A stretch of DNA of 64,000 nucleotides from Streptomyces varsoviensis (GTDB taxonomy: Bacteria; Actinomycetota; Actinomycetes; Streptomycetales; Streptomycetaceae). Positions 41,660-50,384 of the stretch are shown here, in pieces. Location of the stretch: the NCBI RefSeq assembly GCF_000718635.1, contig NZ_JOBF01000001.1, positions 496,001 to 560,000 on the forward strand. The letters are read 5' to 3'. Position 1 is the stretch's first letter. Each line of letters starts with the position of its first letter. A program made the position numbers and the translations under genes. A model generated the notes under the pieces. It saw only the letters and a list, made by a program, of their open reading frames with translations, made no database searches and was not told where the DNA came from.

Positions 41660-43297
41660 TCATAGTTCCTGGAGCCCGGCGTGGCCCGCTTGTTCGCGCA
41701 GCAGGTGTTTGCGGACTTTGCCGGAGTCGGTGAGGGGGAGTTCCGCGGTCCGGAGCCAGCGCACCGGCGTCTTGTGGGGAGCCAGCCGCGCGCGGCAGAA
41801 GTCGTGCAGCTCCGTGGCCGTGGGCGGTTGGCCGGGCTCGGCGGGTACGAGCACGGCGACGACGATTTCTCCCCATAGAGGGTCCGGCAGGCCGATGACG
41901 GCGATGTCGCGCACCTTCGGGTGGGTGGACAGAACCTGCTCGATATCGGCGGCGTAGATGTTCTCCCCGCCCCGGATGATCACGTCCTTGAGCCGTCCGA
42001 CGACCGTGAGATATCCGCGTTCGTCGAGGCGGCCCAGGTCGCCGGTGCGCACCCAGCCCGCCGGGTCGATGGTCTCGGCGGTGCGCTCGGGCAGCTCGAA
42101 ATAGCCGAGCATGGCTTGGTAACCACGAGCACATATCTCCCCGGGCTGTCCGACCGGCACGATGTCCCCGGTCCACGGATCGCGGACGGCGACCTCGACC
42201 CGCGGCAGGGGGCGGCCGGCGGTGGCGGCCTTGTCCTCGGGCGAATCGTCGGGGCTGGTCTGGGTGATCACCGGGGAGAGTTCGGTCTGGCCGTAGACAG
42301 CGCTGAACCGGGCTCCGAAGCGGTCCTCGACGCGACGGGCCAGCTCGGGCGGGATGGGGCTGCCGCCGGAGAGCACCCGCGACAGGTGCGACAGGTCGAA
42401 CCGCTCGAATCCGGGGTGCTCCAGCAGCGCGATGAGCATCGTCGGGACCCCGCCGAGCATGTCCGCCCGGTGGTCCTGGGCCGCGCCGAGCACGAGCGCG
42501 GGGTCGAAGAGCTGGCACAGGACGTAGGAAGCCCGTCGGTGGGCGCTGCCGAGCACCCCCATGGCGCAGCCGGCCGTGTGGAACAGCGGCGCGGCGGACG
42601 CCAGCGTGCCCCGCTCGGGCAACTGGGCCCGGTCGATCGCGAACTTCGCGTTGGTCACCAGTCCGCGGTGGTGGAGCAGGGCTCCCTTGGGGAATCCGGT
42701 GGTGCCGGAGGTGTACTGGAGCTGGGCGGCCTCACCCGGGCGCACCTCCGGCAGCGGCCCGCTGCCCTGATGGGCGCGTACGGTCGTCTGCCAGTCCGTG
42801 AAGCAGACGGTGGCCCTGAGCCCCGGGAGTCCGCGCGTGGCGTCCCGGGCGATCGCGGTCATGTCACTGCCGCGGAACGCCGCGGTGTGGAAGAGCCCGG
42901 ACGAGCGGGATTGGTGGAGTACGTAGCGCAGTTCCGCGGCTCGCAGCGCCGGGTTGGCGGTCACCACCACCAGACCGGCCAAGGCCGCGCCGTACTGGAG
43001 AATGATCCATTCGGGGATGTTGGGGGCCCAGACCGTGATCCGCTCGCCCGGGGAGAACCGGGTCAGCAGCCAGTGCGCGCATTGCTCGGCCTCGGCCAGC
43101 AGTCGCCGGTAGGTCCAGCGGCGATCGGTGCGTTCGGCGCCGGAGAGCGAGGGGGCCTCCAGCGGTGCGACCTCGATCAGGGCGTTCTGGGGCCCGGCGT
43201 CGCGCGCGGCCTCCCGCAGCAGGTCGCCTGTGGTCAGCTCCAGCACGGGTGCGCCGGCGTCAGCGGGCCAGTACGACTCCGTCAAGATCTTCGGCAT
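41660..43297 (-). CDS. acyl-CoA/AMP-forming ligase
   Basis: A 545-residue ANL-superfamily ligase activating a carboxylic acid as acyl-AMP and then acyl-CoA. Motifs are LQYTSGTTGFPKGALLHHRG, VYGQTELSPVITQTSP, WVRTGDLGRLDERGYLTVVGRLKDVIIRGGENIYAADIE and the C-terminal PLTDSGKVRK. The GGENIY motif with free-standing architecture fits medium- or long-chain fatty acyl-CoA synthetases. The substrate is not predictable. It lies between a frameshifted thioesterase-like gene and an NTF2-like gene, all on the minus strand. Confidence 0.92.
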   Translation of the reverse strand: MPKILTESYWPADAGAPVLELTTGDLLREAARDAGPQNALIEVAPLEAPSLSGAERTDRRWTYRRLLAEAEQCAHWLLTRFSPGERITVWAPNIPEWIILQYGAALAGLVVVTANPALRAAELRYVLHQSRSSGLFHTAAFRGSDMTAIARDATRGLPGLRATVCFTDWQTTVRAHQGSGPLPEVRPGEAAQLQYTSGTTGFPKGALLHHRGLVTNAKFAIDRAQLPERGTLASAAPLFHTAGCAMGVLGSAHRRASYVLCQLFDPALVLGAAQDHRADMLGGVPTMLIALLEHPGFERFDLSHLSRVLSGGSPIPPELARRVEDRFGARFSAVYGQTELSPVITQTSPDDSPEDKAATAGRPLPRVEVAVRDPWTGDIVPVGQPGEICARGYQAMLGYFELPERTAETIDPAGWVRTGDLGRLDERGYLTVVGRLKDVIIRGGENIYAADIEQVLSTHPKVRDIAVIGLPDPLWGEIVVAVLVPAEPGQPPTATELHDFCRARLAPHKTPVRWLRTAELPLTDSGKVRKHLLREQAGHAGLQEL

Positions 43298-43317
43298 GGT
43301 TCGTGAGCCTCCCGGCG

Positions 43318-43774
43318 TCAGGCGTCAGGCGTCCGCGGCGACGGTGCCGCGTCCGCGAGCGCGGCGCCGGGGAGCGCACCGCGAGGGGCGGTGGCGTCCG
43401 CTGTCCCCAGACACCGTCCGCCGTCGAACAGGCCCAGTTCGTAGTGCACAGCCATAGGTGTACGAGGACCGCCCGATCGCCCGGATGCCGGTGCCGATCC
43501 GTACGGCCTCGCCGATCTCGCCGAAGGCCCTCCACCGTTCGACACGCCGGCTGACGAACAGGAAGCGGTACGGCCCGAATCCGCCCCCGGCCACGCGCCC
43601 GTCGAACCGCGCGAAGCGCAGCCCGACCAGAGACTGCTCGAACATGCGCGACAGCGCTACGGTGCTCGTCGCACCGTCCGGCGCGAGGTCCCCGAACCGC
43701 TGCACCACCTGCCGCTGGTCGGGAAAGCCGGCCTCGTCCGGGAGCGCGGCGGCGGGCCGCAGGTCGATGGTCAA
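43318..43774 (-). pseudogene. hot-dog acyl-CoA thioesterase-like gene, frameshifted
   Basis: Two minus-strand frames make one hot-dog protein. The first reads from a TTG at 43774 (GGAAGG upstream) LTIDLRPAAALPDEAGFPDQ... to IRAIGRSSYTY. The second resumes as YELGLFDGGRCLGTADATAPRGALPGAALADAA and stops at 43318. Family members read through as SSYTYELxLFDGGRC, so about 13 extra bases near 43448-43461 break the frame. The gene ends 20 bases before the acyl-CoA ligase start. It may be a real pseudogene or a sequencing or assembly error. Confidence 0.65.
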
Positions 43775-44074
43775 TATCGTTCCTTCCGCGAGGTGCACCG
43801 GTGACGGCCGCAGCCGCCGCGTCGACCGAGCTGCGCGGGGACCCGCCCGGTAGCTGTCCCGTGCTGCGTCACGCGAGCCAGCATCCACCGCCGAACGGGT
43901 CGTCACCAACGCAAGTTGCGGATCTCGCAAATGCACATGGCGCATGGGCCCCATGGGACCGTCAGGCGGCAGGGGCACTGACCGGCCCCCCACCGTGGGG
44001 ACCGTCAGGGGGCAGGGCGGCGACCGGCTCCCCGCCGCGGGGCGCGGCGAACGGGTGCGTGCTCCTGCTCGGCT
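43775..44074. other. spacer between thioesterase pseudogene and GT9-like gene
   Basis: About 300 bases with no supported gene. It contains the palindrome CATGGGCCCCATG near 43945-43957 and a direct repeat of GGGACCGTCAGGSGGCAGGG (about 43957 and 43998, S is G or C). Confidence 0.4.
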
Positions 44075-45271
44075 TCAGCCGGTCCCGTCGAGACAGCTCT
44101 GGGCGAAACGCGCGATGGCGTCCGGGGAAATGTCGCGGATGTCGCTCGTGCCCCACAGGGAGTCGTCGATCGGGAGGCCGTACGGGGTGGTGTACAGGCC
44201 GCTGTCGGCCAGGGCCAGCATCTGGGAGGCGGGGGTCGCCACCGAGTGGTGCCGTGGGGAGCCGGTGACCCATTTCAGATGGCTGTAGCGCCCGTGGAGG
44301 GCGAGGACGTGGGGACCGGTGCCGTCCGGGCGGCGGGTCAAGGCCGCCAGGTGGGTGAGCCCGGTGTCGTTGCCGACGACGAGCTCAGCCGAGCCGAAGA
44401 GGTCGAGGCAGTCCACGTCGTCGGCCCCGATGACGGTGTCCACGAGATCGCGGTCGGGTCGGGGGCCGCCGGGACGGTCGTCGTTGGTGAGCAGCGTGCA
44501 GCGCCGGCCGGAATCCCCGGCGTGGCGCAGCCCTCGCGCCACGGCGAGCAGCCGGTCGGCTCCGTAATCCTGACCGCTGCCCGGAGCGCTGGTCGTCGCG
44601 ACGAGGACGACGTGCCGGGGCTGGGCCGTGGCGTCCGTACGGAACCGGGGAGCCGGTGCGCCGTCCAGCGGGAGGCGCACGCCGAGACTCCGCTCGACCG
44701 CCAGGTAGTAGCGCATGGGCAGTGCCGAGTGGACTTGGACCCGTTTGTCGTCCAACAGGTCGAGCCAGGGCGGGACGTGGGCGGGGCGGTCGTTCGCCGG
44801 AGGGGGCTCCGCTGCCCAGCGGGGCCAGAGGTTCGGTCGTACCTCGACATGGACGGGGGAGTCGCCCGGGTCCGAGGCGGTGGTCACCGAGTGCCCGTCG
44901 TCCGCCTCGCACGCGGCGAACGGGAGATCGCAGCGCTCCATCAGGCGGTGCCGTGGGCCCCGGTAGACGAGTTCCGGGGCTCTTCCCCATGCTGTGCGCA
45001 GGGCGTCGGAGAGCGCTTGGGCGGTGGCCAGTTCGAGCAGCAGGTCGCCGAATCTCACCGGCGAGGGACCTGTCGCGGGGGCGCCGCCCGGGTCGTGCCG
45101 TACGTCCAGCGCCCAGCCGTTGGCCGCGACGGACGCGAAGAGCGGCGACGGGCCCCCGGGGCCCTCGCCGTCGGCCCGGCGATAGGGGAGGCGTACGCCC
45201 AAGGGGGCGGCCTGCCTGGGTACCACCAGCGGGCCGCCCCGCTGGAACTTGGGTCCGTCGATTCTCCACAT
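44075..45271 (-). CDS. glycosyltransferase family 9-like (heptosyltransferase-fold) protein
   Basis: A 398-residue protein. The C-terminal half carries the GT9 signature: CLDLFGSAELVVGNDTGLTHLAALTRRPDG followed by VLALHGRYSHLKWV. The middle has HVVLVATTSAPGSGQDYGADRLLAVARGL, like the donor-binding start of the second GT-B domain. The N-terminal half is divergent. ATG 45271 (MWRIDGPKFQRGG) has GGAG upstream. GT9 enzymes transfer heptose or related sugars from NDP donors. It follows a DUF4254 gene, a known companion of GT9 genes, and is divergent from the preQ0 operon, suggesting a sugar-transfer role in that cluster. Confidence 0.7.
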   Translation of the reverse strand: MWRIDGPKFQRGGPLVVPRQAAPLGVRLPYRRADGEGPGGPSPLFASVAANGWALDVRHDPGGAPATGPSPVRFGDLLLELATAQALSDALRTAWGRAPELVYRGPRHRLMERCDLPFAACEADDGHSVTTASDPGDSPVHVEVRPNLWPRWAAEPPPANDRPAHVPPWLDLLDDKRVQVHSALPMRYYLAVERSLGVRLPLDGAPAPRFRTDATAQPRHVVLVATTSAPGSGQDYGADRLLAVARGLRHAGDSGRRCTLLTNDDRPGGPRPDRDLVDTVIGADDVDCLDLFGSAELVVGNDTGLTHLAALTRRPDGTGPHVLALHGRYSHLKWVTGSPRHHSVATPASQMLALADSGLYTTPYGLPIDDSLWGTSDIRDISPDAIARFAQSCLDGTG

Positions 45272-45376
45272 GCGTACCGAACTCCGAACTCCGGTGGCGG
45301 GTCGTGTGCGCCGGCGAGGCGTGCCGTGGCGGGTCTGCCCATAGGGCGCCGCGCTCGGGGGCACCCCGTGACGGGT

Positions 45377-45961
45377 CTACCCGTAGGATTTCAGCAGCCG
45401 CCAGTCGGGCACCCGGCGCAGTCCGGCGGCGATCTCCTCGGTCAAGGTGTCGTAGGCGAAGGCGAGTTCGGCCAACTGCCTGGCGGCCGATTCCCCTCTG
45501 GCGGCCGGCCCGCCGTCGGCGGGCGGGGCTCCCTGCGCGGCCGGCCCCGGGGGCGGGGCGGGAGGCGTCTTCGGCCGGAGCATCTCGGCGCGCACCCAGG
45601 CGATGCACAGGCGGTCGACGACGCTGCCCAGTGTCTCGGTGTGCAGTGGTGCCCTCGGGTTCTGGCGCAGGCTCCGGCCCGCCCACTCGTCCAGGGCGTC
45701 GATCAGGCTGCCGCGCCGGGAGTTGAGGGCGTCGATCGTCCTCTTGACGGCGGCCAGCGTCTGGGCGTCTGCGGCCGGGGCGCGGGAAAGGTCCTCGGCC
45801 TCCCACTGCCGGCGGTGCTGGCCGCACAGTTCGCGGGCGATAGCGAGGACGGGGTGGTCGTCCTGTTCGGCATCCGCCGCGCCGAAGCCGCCGAGGATGC
45901 TCGCCGCCCTGGGCGGTGCGAGAGCGCCGGGCACCGTGCGGAGCGCGTCGTCGATGTGCAT
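45377..45961 (-). CDS. DUF4254-family protein
   Basis: A 194-residue helical protein. The conserved core AAVKRTIDALNSRRGSLIDALDEWAG...LHTETLGSVVDRLCIAWVRAEML matches DUF4254, a family of unknown function often encoded next to GT9 glycosyltransferases. A Pro/Ala/Gly-rich insert follows the core and LAELAFAYDTLTEEIAAGLRRVPDWRLLKSYG closes the protein. ATG 45961 with AAGGGAG upstream is preferred over 46186. Its own biochemical role is unknown; it may be an accessory factor for the GT9-like protein 105 bases downstream. Confidence 0.75.
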   Translation of the reverse strand: MHIDDALRTVPGALAPPRAASILGGFGAADAEQDDHPVLAIARELCGQHRRQWEAEDLSRAPAADAQTLAAVKRTIDALNSRRGSLIDALDEWAGRSLRQNPRAPLHTETLGSVVDRLCIAWVRAEMLRPKTPPAPPPGPAAQGAPPADGGPAARGESAARQLAELAFAYDTLTEEIAAGLRRVPDWRLLKSYG

Positions 45962-46142
45962 CTCGACTCCCTTCGAATCGCTGTCGACCGTCTCTTGCCG
46001 GGACGCGACCGCGCCGTGTGGGGAACGGTGCCGCCGATCGATCGAGTCCGTCGGCCCGTACGGGGACGGCCATGGCGCGGATACGCCGGTGCGCGACGGC
46101 GGATGGAAAAGATCGCGCCGAGAAGATCGCGGAAACGGGGCG

Positions 46143-46184
46143 CGGAAAACAAGCCACGGAAAACAGGCCGCAGAAAATAGGATC
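46143..46184. repeat. 14-bp repeat in the preQ0 divergent spacer
   Basis: CGGAAAACAAGCCA, CGGAAAACAGGCCG and CAGAAAATAGGATC follow each other at a 14-base period in a locally A-rich stretch, with further GGAAAAG and GATCGCGG echoes on both sides. Confidence 0.5.
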
Positions 46185-46212
46185 AACGGAAAAGGGTCAG
46201 GTGAAAAGATCG

Positions 46213-46259
46213 CGGCAGGGAGATCATTGATCCTGGTATTTGATCACATCTCTCTGCCG
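46213..46259. promoter_or_regulatory. stem-loop in the divergent spacer before queC
   Basis: CGGCAGGGAGAT (46213-46224) and ATCTCTCTGCCG (46248-46259) pair over 12 bases with one G-T or A-C position. The 23-base loop contains TTGATC twice. It lies in the 670-base spacer between divergent operons, so it terminates neither gene in an obvious way. It may be a regulatory leader of the minus-strand pair or a binding site. No known riboswitch consensus was recognised. Confidence 0.4.
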
Positions 46260-46343
46260 GTCTTTCCGTGCTGAGTCTGGCGAGCCGACAGATGCGAGTC
46301 AAGGCGCGCGGCGGATGGGGGGTTGTTGAGAAGACAGGGGCTA

Positions 46344-46372
46344 TTGCTTCCGTGCTGGGCCACTGCTAGCGT
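46344..46372 (+). promoter_or_regulatory. candidate promoter of the preQ0-polyketide operon
   Basis: TTGCTT and TAGCGT are spaced by 17 bases, matching the streptomycete vegetative pattern (TTGAC-like and TAGRRT-like boxes). It would give a leader of about 255 bases before queC, which holds no recognised gene or riboswitch. Confidence 0.45.
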
Positions 46373-46634
46373 GATATACGGCTGAGCGCAGTTGCCACGA
46401 TCATTTCCTGCTACATCCGGTGGCGGATACGCGCGCTCCGGGCCGGATTGGGTGCCGCAGTGCGGGTGTTGACGCGGCGCGAAGATCTTCGCATGAGGCC
46501 GGGCCGGCCCTTGTTCGTTTGTTTTCCATTCCGTGGAACTCCTCATGGTCTCGGGTATGCCACCGGCATGCCGATAAGAAATCCCTCCGCGGCATGTGCG
46601 AGGGACACAGCGGAAGGGTGGGGGAAAGATCAAG

Positions 46635-47330
46635 ATGGAGCGTCCCGCAGTCGTACTGCTCAGCGGAGGGCTGGACTCGACCACCACGACAGCGATCGCC
46701 AAGAGCGAGGGATTCACCCCGTACGCGCTGAGTTTCCGCTACGGGCAGCGGCACAGCGTCGAACTGGAAGCGGCGAAAGCCGTCGCCCGTTCCCTGGGGG
46801 TCGCGCGCCATATCATCGCCGACATCGACCTGCGCGTGTTCGGCGGCTCCGCCCTCACCTCCGATATCGATGTGCCCAAACGCGGCAGCCTCGACGAGGC
46901 GGAGGACGGCGGCATCCCGGTCACCTACGTGCCGGCCCGCAACACCATCTTCCTGTCCTTCGCCCTCGCGTACGCCGAGGTCGTGGCCGCCCACGACATC
47001 TTCATCGGGGTCACCGCCGTGGACTACAGCGGCTATCCGGACTGCCGGCCGGAGTACATCGAGGCCTACGCCCGGATGGCGAACCTGGCGACCCGCGAAG
47101 GGGTGCGGGGGGCGCGGCCCCTCGTGATCCATACGCCGCTGATGCGCCTGACCAAGGCCGAGATCATCCGCCGGGGGACGAGCCTGGGCGTCGACTACTC
47201 CCGGACCTGTAGCTGCTACGACCCGGACGAGCGGGGCCGTGCGTGCGGCCGTTGCGATACGTGCCTGCTGCGCCTGAAGGGCTTCTCCGAGGCCGGAATG
47301 GTCGACCCGGTCCCGTACCAGGGGAGTTGA
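46635..47330 (+). CDS. queC: 7-cyano-7-deazaguanine (preQ0) synthase
   Basis: Converts 7-carboxy-7-deazaguanine to preQ0 with ATP and ammonia, the last step of the pathway. The 231-residue protein has the PP-loop [10 protein letters not shown] near residue 10, [39 protein letters not shown] and the zinc site Cys194-x9-Cys204-x2-Cys207-x2-Cys210. ATG 46635 has GGAAGGGTGGGGGAAAG upstream. It heads a run of queC, queE, queD and folE2-type genes. No queF or tgt is present, so the preQ0 is probably used for a secondary metabolite. Confidence 0.96.
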   Translation: MERPAVVLLSGGLDSTTTTAIAKSEGFTPYALSFRYGQRHSVELEAAKAVARSLGVARHIIADIDLRVFGGSALTSDIDVPKRGSLDEAEDGGIPVTYVPARNTIFLSFALAYAEVVAAHDIFIGVTAVDYSGYPDCRPEYIEAYARMANLATREGVRGARPLVIHTPLMRLTKAEIIRRGTSLGVDYSRTCSCYDPDERGRACGRCDTCLLRLKGFSEAGMVDPVPYQGS

Positions 47331-47332
47331 CC

Positions 47333-47968
47333 GTGGGGTATGCGGTCAAGGAGATCTTCTACACGCTGCAGGGTGAGGGGCAGCACGCCGGCCGGCCCGC
47401 GGTCTTCTGCCGGTTCGCCCTGTGCAATCTGTGGACCGGGCGCGAGGCCGACCGCGCTCGTGCGATCTGCGCGTTCTGCGACACCGACTTCCTCGGCACC
47501 GACGGGCCGGACGGCGGGCGGTTCGCGACGGCCGAGGAGCTCGCGGACGCGGTGGAGGCGTGCTGGCCCGCCGGCTTCCAGGACCGCAGATTCGTCGTGT
47601 GCACCGGCGGTGAACCCCTGCTGCAACTGGACGCCGCGGCGGTGGAGAGCCTGCACGGCCGAGGATTCGAAGTAGCGGTCGAGACGAACGGCACGCGCGT
47701 TCCGCCCCAGGGCATCGACTGGTTGTGCGTGAGTCCGAAGATCGGTACCGAATTGGTCGTCAGCCAGGGCGACGAACTGAAACTCGTCTATCCGCAGGAG
47801 GGCGGCGACCCCGCGCAGTTCGAGCATCTTCGGTTCGCTTCGTTCCGGCTCCAGCCGATGGACTGCCCGGACGTCGAAAGCCACACCCGGTCGGCCCTGG
47901 AGTACTGCTTGGCGCATCCGAACTGGTCCCTTTCCCTGCAGACACACAAGCAGCTTGGAATCCGGTGA
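47333..47968 (+). CDS. queE: 7-carboxy-7-deazaguanine synthase (radical SAM)
   Basis: Rearranges 6-carboxytetrahydropterin to 7-carboxy-7-deazaguanine. The 211-residue length is typical. The [4Fe-4S] cysteines are Cys31-x14-Cys46-x2-Cys49 (CNLW...AICAFCDTDF), the expanded CX14CX2C form known for some QueE proteins rather than CX3CX2C. YTLQGEGQHAGRPAVFCRF at the start and VCTGGEPLLQLD and VETNGT follow the family. It begins with GTG two bases after the queC stop. Confidence 0.95.
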   Translation: MGYAVKEIFYTLQGEGQHAGRPAVFCRFALCNLWTGREADRARAICAFCDTDFLGTDGPDGGRFATAEELADAVEACWPAGFQDRRFVVCTGGEPLLQLDAAAVESLHGRGFEVAVETNGTRVPPQGIDWLCVSPKIGTELVVSQGDELKLVYPQEGGDPAQFEHLRFASFRLQPMDCPDVESHTRSALEYCLAHPNWSLSLQTHKQLGIR

Positions 47969-48324
47969 TGGAGATCTTCCGAGAGTTCACCTTCGAGGCC
48001 GCGCACCGATTGCCGAACGTCCCGGTGGGCCACAAATGCGGGCGACTGCACGGGCATTCCTACCGAATTCAGGTGCACGTGGAGTCGCCGGTGGACGAAA
48101 AGACCGGATGGGTGATGGATTTCGGCGACATCAAGCGCGCCATGGTGCCGCTGATCGAAACGCTCGACCACCACTACCTCAATGAGATCAAAGGTCTCGA
48201 CAACCCCACCAGCGAAGTGCTCGTGCGATGGGTGTGGGACCGGCTGCGCGACGAACTCCCCATCCTCTCCGCCCTCACCGTGCGGGAAACTTGCACGTCC
48301 GGCTGCACCTACAGGGGTGACTGA
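47968..48324 (+). CDS. queD: 6-carboxy-5,6,7,8-tetrahydropterin synthase
   Basis: Converts dihydroneopterin triphosphate to 6-carboxytetrahydropterin. The 118-residue T-fold enzyme has zinc ligands His13 (FEAAHRL) and His28/His30 (GRLHGHSY), catalytic Cys24, LDHHYLNEI with the catalytic His, and the pterin-anchoring Glu in VRETCTSGCTY. Its ATG overlaps the queE stop by one base (TGATG). Confidence 0.95.
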   Translation: MEIFREFTFEAAHRLPNVPVGHKCGRLHGHSYRIQVHVESPVDEKTGWVMDFGDIKRAMVPLIETLDHHYLNEIKGLDNPTSEVLVRWVWDRLRDELPILSALTVRETCTSGCTYRGD

Positions 48325-48332
48325 CCTTGGCT

Positions 48333-49100
48333 ATGCCCGACATCCAGAATGAGCACGATTCCCGTGGCATCGGCGTCGACGAAGTCGGCATCGTGGGACT
48401 GCGCTACCCGGTGTGCTTCGACGACGGCCGGATCCGGCAGCAGGGAATCGCCGACATCTCGGTGACCGTACGGCTCCAGCACGACCGCCGCGGCACGCAC
48501 ATGAGCCGCATGGTCGCCATCGTGCACGAGCACGCGCGGCAGTTCGCCCCCCGGCAGATGCCGCAACTGCTCAAGGCCGGGGCGTACGAACTCGACGCAC
48601 CGGCCATCACCGTGACCCTGGCCCTGCCGGTGGGCGTCGAGGTCCGGGCCCCGGCGACCGGCGCGCGGTCCTGGTCCGTGCACGACGTCAAGGTGACCGG
48701 GCGCCTCGACGAAGGGGCGGTGGAGGTGGTCACGTCGGTGACATCGGAGGTGACCAGCCTGTGCCCCTGCTCCAAGGCGATCTCCGACTACGGCGCGCAC
48801 AACCAGCGCAGCCGCGTCACCCTCGACGTCACCGGCGACGGCGACGAGCCCTACCCGCTGCCGGTGCCGGCGGCCGTGGCCATCCTCGACGGATGCGCCA
48901 GCGCGCCCGTGATCCCCCTCGTCAAGCGCCCGGACGAACGGGCGCTGACCATGCGCGCCTTCGACCGGCCGGCCTTCGTCGAGGACATGGCCAGGGAGGT
49001 GTCGGCCGTCTGCCGTGCGCAGCGCCTGCGGCACACCGTGCGGGTGCGGAACCTGGAGAGCATCCACAGCCACGACGCCGTCGCGAGCATCAGGGGCTGA
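48333..49100 (+). CDS. folE2: GTP cyclohydrolase, FolE2 (type IB)
   Basis: Opens GTP to dihydroneopterin triphosphate, the first step to preQ0. About 255 residues of the DUF198/FolE2 family. The metal and catalytic Cys motif TSLCPCSKAISDYGAHNQRS (Cys144, Cys146) and VHDVKVTGRL are characteristic. QueF also has a T-fold but lacks the CPCSK motif. FolE2 can use metals other than zinc. ATG 48333 is chosen; a TTG at 48327 is an alternative. Having its own cyclohydrolase lets the cluster make preQ0 independently of housekeeping folE. Confidence 0.92.
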   Translation: MPDIQNEHDSRGIGVDEVGIVGLRYPVCFDDGRIRQQGIADISVTVRLQHDRRGTHMSRMVAIVHEHARQFAPRQMPQLLKAGAYELDAPAITVTLALPVGVEVRAPATGARSWSVHDVKVTGRLDEGAVEVVTSVTSEVTSLCPCSKAISDYGAHNQRSRVTLDVTGDGDEPYPLPVPAAVAILDGCASAPVIPLVKRPDERALTMRAFDRPAFVEDMAREVSAVCRAQRLRHTVRVRNLESIHSHDAVASIRG

Positions 49101-49130
49101 ACCGATGGGCGGAGAACGGAGGAAGCCCGT

Positions 49131-50384
49131 ATGAAGGTCTTGTTCGGCGCCAAGAGCTGCGGCTTCGGCCCGGTGTCGAAGCTCGCGGGGCTCGCCCGGC
49201 GACTGCCGCGACACGACCGCGTGTTCACCGGGACCGGCACGGCCCTCGACTTCGCCCGGCGCAACGCCGACGCGTTCGACCGGATCCTCGCGTGCCGCCC
49301 GGACGGCGACGCGCCCCAGGGCCTGGCCGCCGACTGCGACTACGTGATCTCGGTCATGGACGAGGAGCTGGTGTTCCAGGCCGTGGCCGCCGGCCGGCCG
49401 GTCATGATGGTCGACAGCCTCTTCTCCTTCTGGCAACTGAGCGACTCGCCGCGGCGGATCGCCGAACTGTGCCTGCCGAGGACGCGCGGCGGACTGCCCG
49501 CGCTGCGCCGCCGGCTGTCCGGGCTGACCGTGCACGAGCGCAAGTACGCGGCGCATCTGCTCGCCGACGCCTCCATCGTCCAGAACTTCCCCGGCGTGCC
49601 CGAACGGATGGCCGAGACCGCCCGGCTCGGCAAGGACCGCGTGCACCTGTCGGGGCCCATCGTCGACGAGGAAGCGCTCCAGGGCGTCGCCGCGGACCAG
49701 GGGCCCGGCAGCGATCTGCTCATCAACCTCGGCGGGTTCAAGAACTTCCTGCTGGACCCCGGCACCCACGACGAATATCTGCGGCTCTTCTCGAAGTGGG
49801 TGCCCGATCTCCTCGCGGACCAGCGGGGGTTCGGCAGCGTCTCGGTGTGCTGCGGGGGGTTCGCCGACGGGCGGGAGGGCCGGGTATCGGTGCGCGGGCG
49901 CACCGCGCGGTTCCACTGCCCCTCGCAGCGCGACTTCCTCCGCGCCCTCGCGACCGCCCGCCACTGCATGATGACGCCCGGCCTGACATCGCTGCACGAG
50001 GCCAACGCCTTGGGGCGGCTGGCGCTGTGCATGCCGGAACAGCACTACGGCCACATCTTCAACTACGAGAGCCTGGCGGGCACGGCCTTCCACCGGCTGG
50101 GGTGCCGCTTCGCCGATCTGATCGACGGATACGACGTGCCCGCCGACGACTTCGCCGGCACGGCCGCCGTAGCGGAACACGTCGGGCGCCTGATCGAGGA
50201 CGACGACGCCTACGCCCGCTTCAGGAAGCGGATGAACGAACGCGTAGAACGCTACCTCGCCGTGGGCGACGACGAACGGCGCGCGGGAGCGGGGGAGCTC
50301 CGCGACCTGCTGGCCGGGCCGCCCTTCGACGACGTGGTCGCCGCGGCCCTGCCCGCCGCCGTCGGCGCGGGGGAGGAGCGATGA
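49131..50384 (+). CDS. GT-B-fold glycosyltransferase-like protein
   Basis: A 417-residue protein. The start MKVLFGAKSCGFGPVSKLAGLARRL and the later FHCPSQRDFLRALATARHCMMTPGLTSLHEANALGRLALCMPEQHYGHIFNYESLAG resemble the two Rossmann halves of GT-B glycosyltransferases, with PGLTSLHEA as donor loop. No named family is certain. It may attach a sugar or sugar-like unit to the deazapurine or act on a transketolase product. GGAGGAAG precedes the ATG, and its stop overlaps the next start (ATGA). Confidence 0.6.
   Translation: MKVLFGAKSCGFGPVSKLAGLARRLPRHDRVFTGTGTALDFARRNADAFDRILACRPDGDAPQGLAADCDYVISVMDEELVFQAVAAGRPVMMVDSLFSFWQLSDSPRRIAELCLPRTRGGLPALRRRLSGLTVHERKYAAHLLADASIVQNFPGVPERMAETARLGKDRVHLSGPIVDEEALQGVAADQGPGSDLLINLGGFKNFLLDPGTHDEYLRLFSKWVPDLLADQRGFGSVSVCCGGFADGREGRVSVRGRTARFHCPSQRDFLRALATARHCMMTPGLTSLHEANALGRLALCMPEQHYGHIFNYESLAGTAFHRLGCRFADLIDGYDVPADDFAGTAAVAEHVGRLIEDDDAYARFRKRMNERVERYLAVGDDERRAGAGELRDLLAGPPFDDVVAAALPAAVGAGEER

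Noticed and set aside
48333..49100. QueF (preQ0 reductase)
   Set aside because: The CPCSK and GAHNQRS motifs and the length identify FolE2. No other QueF candidate is present.
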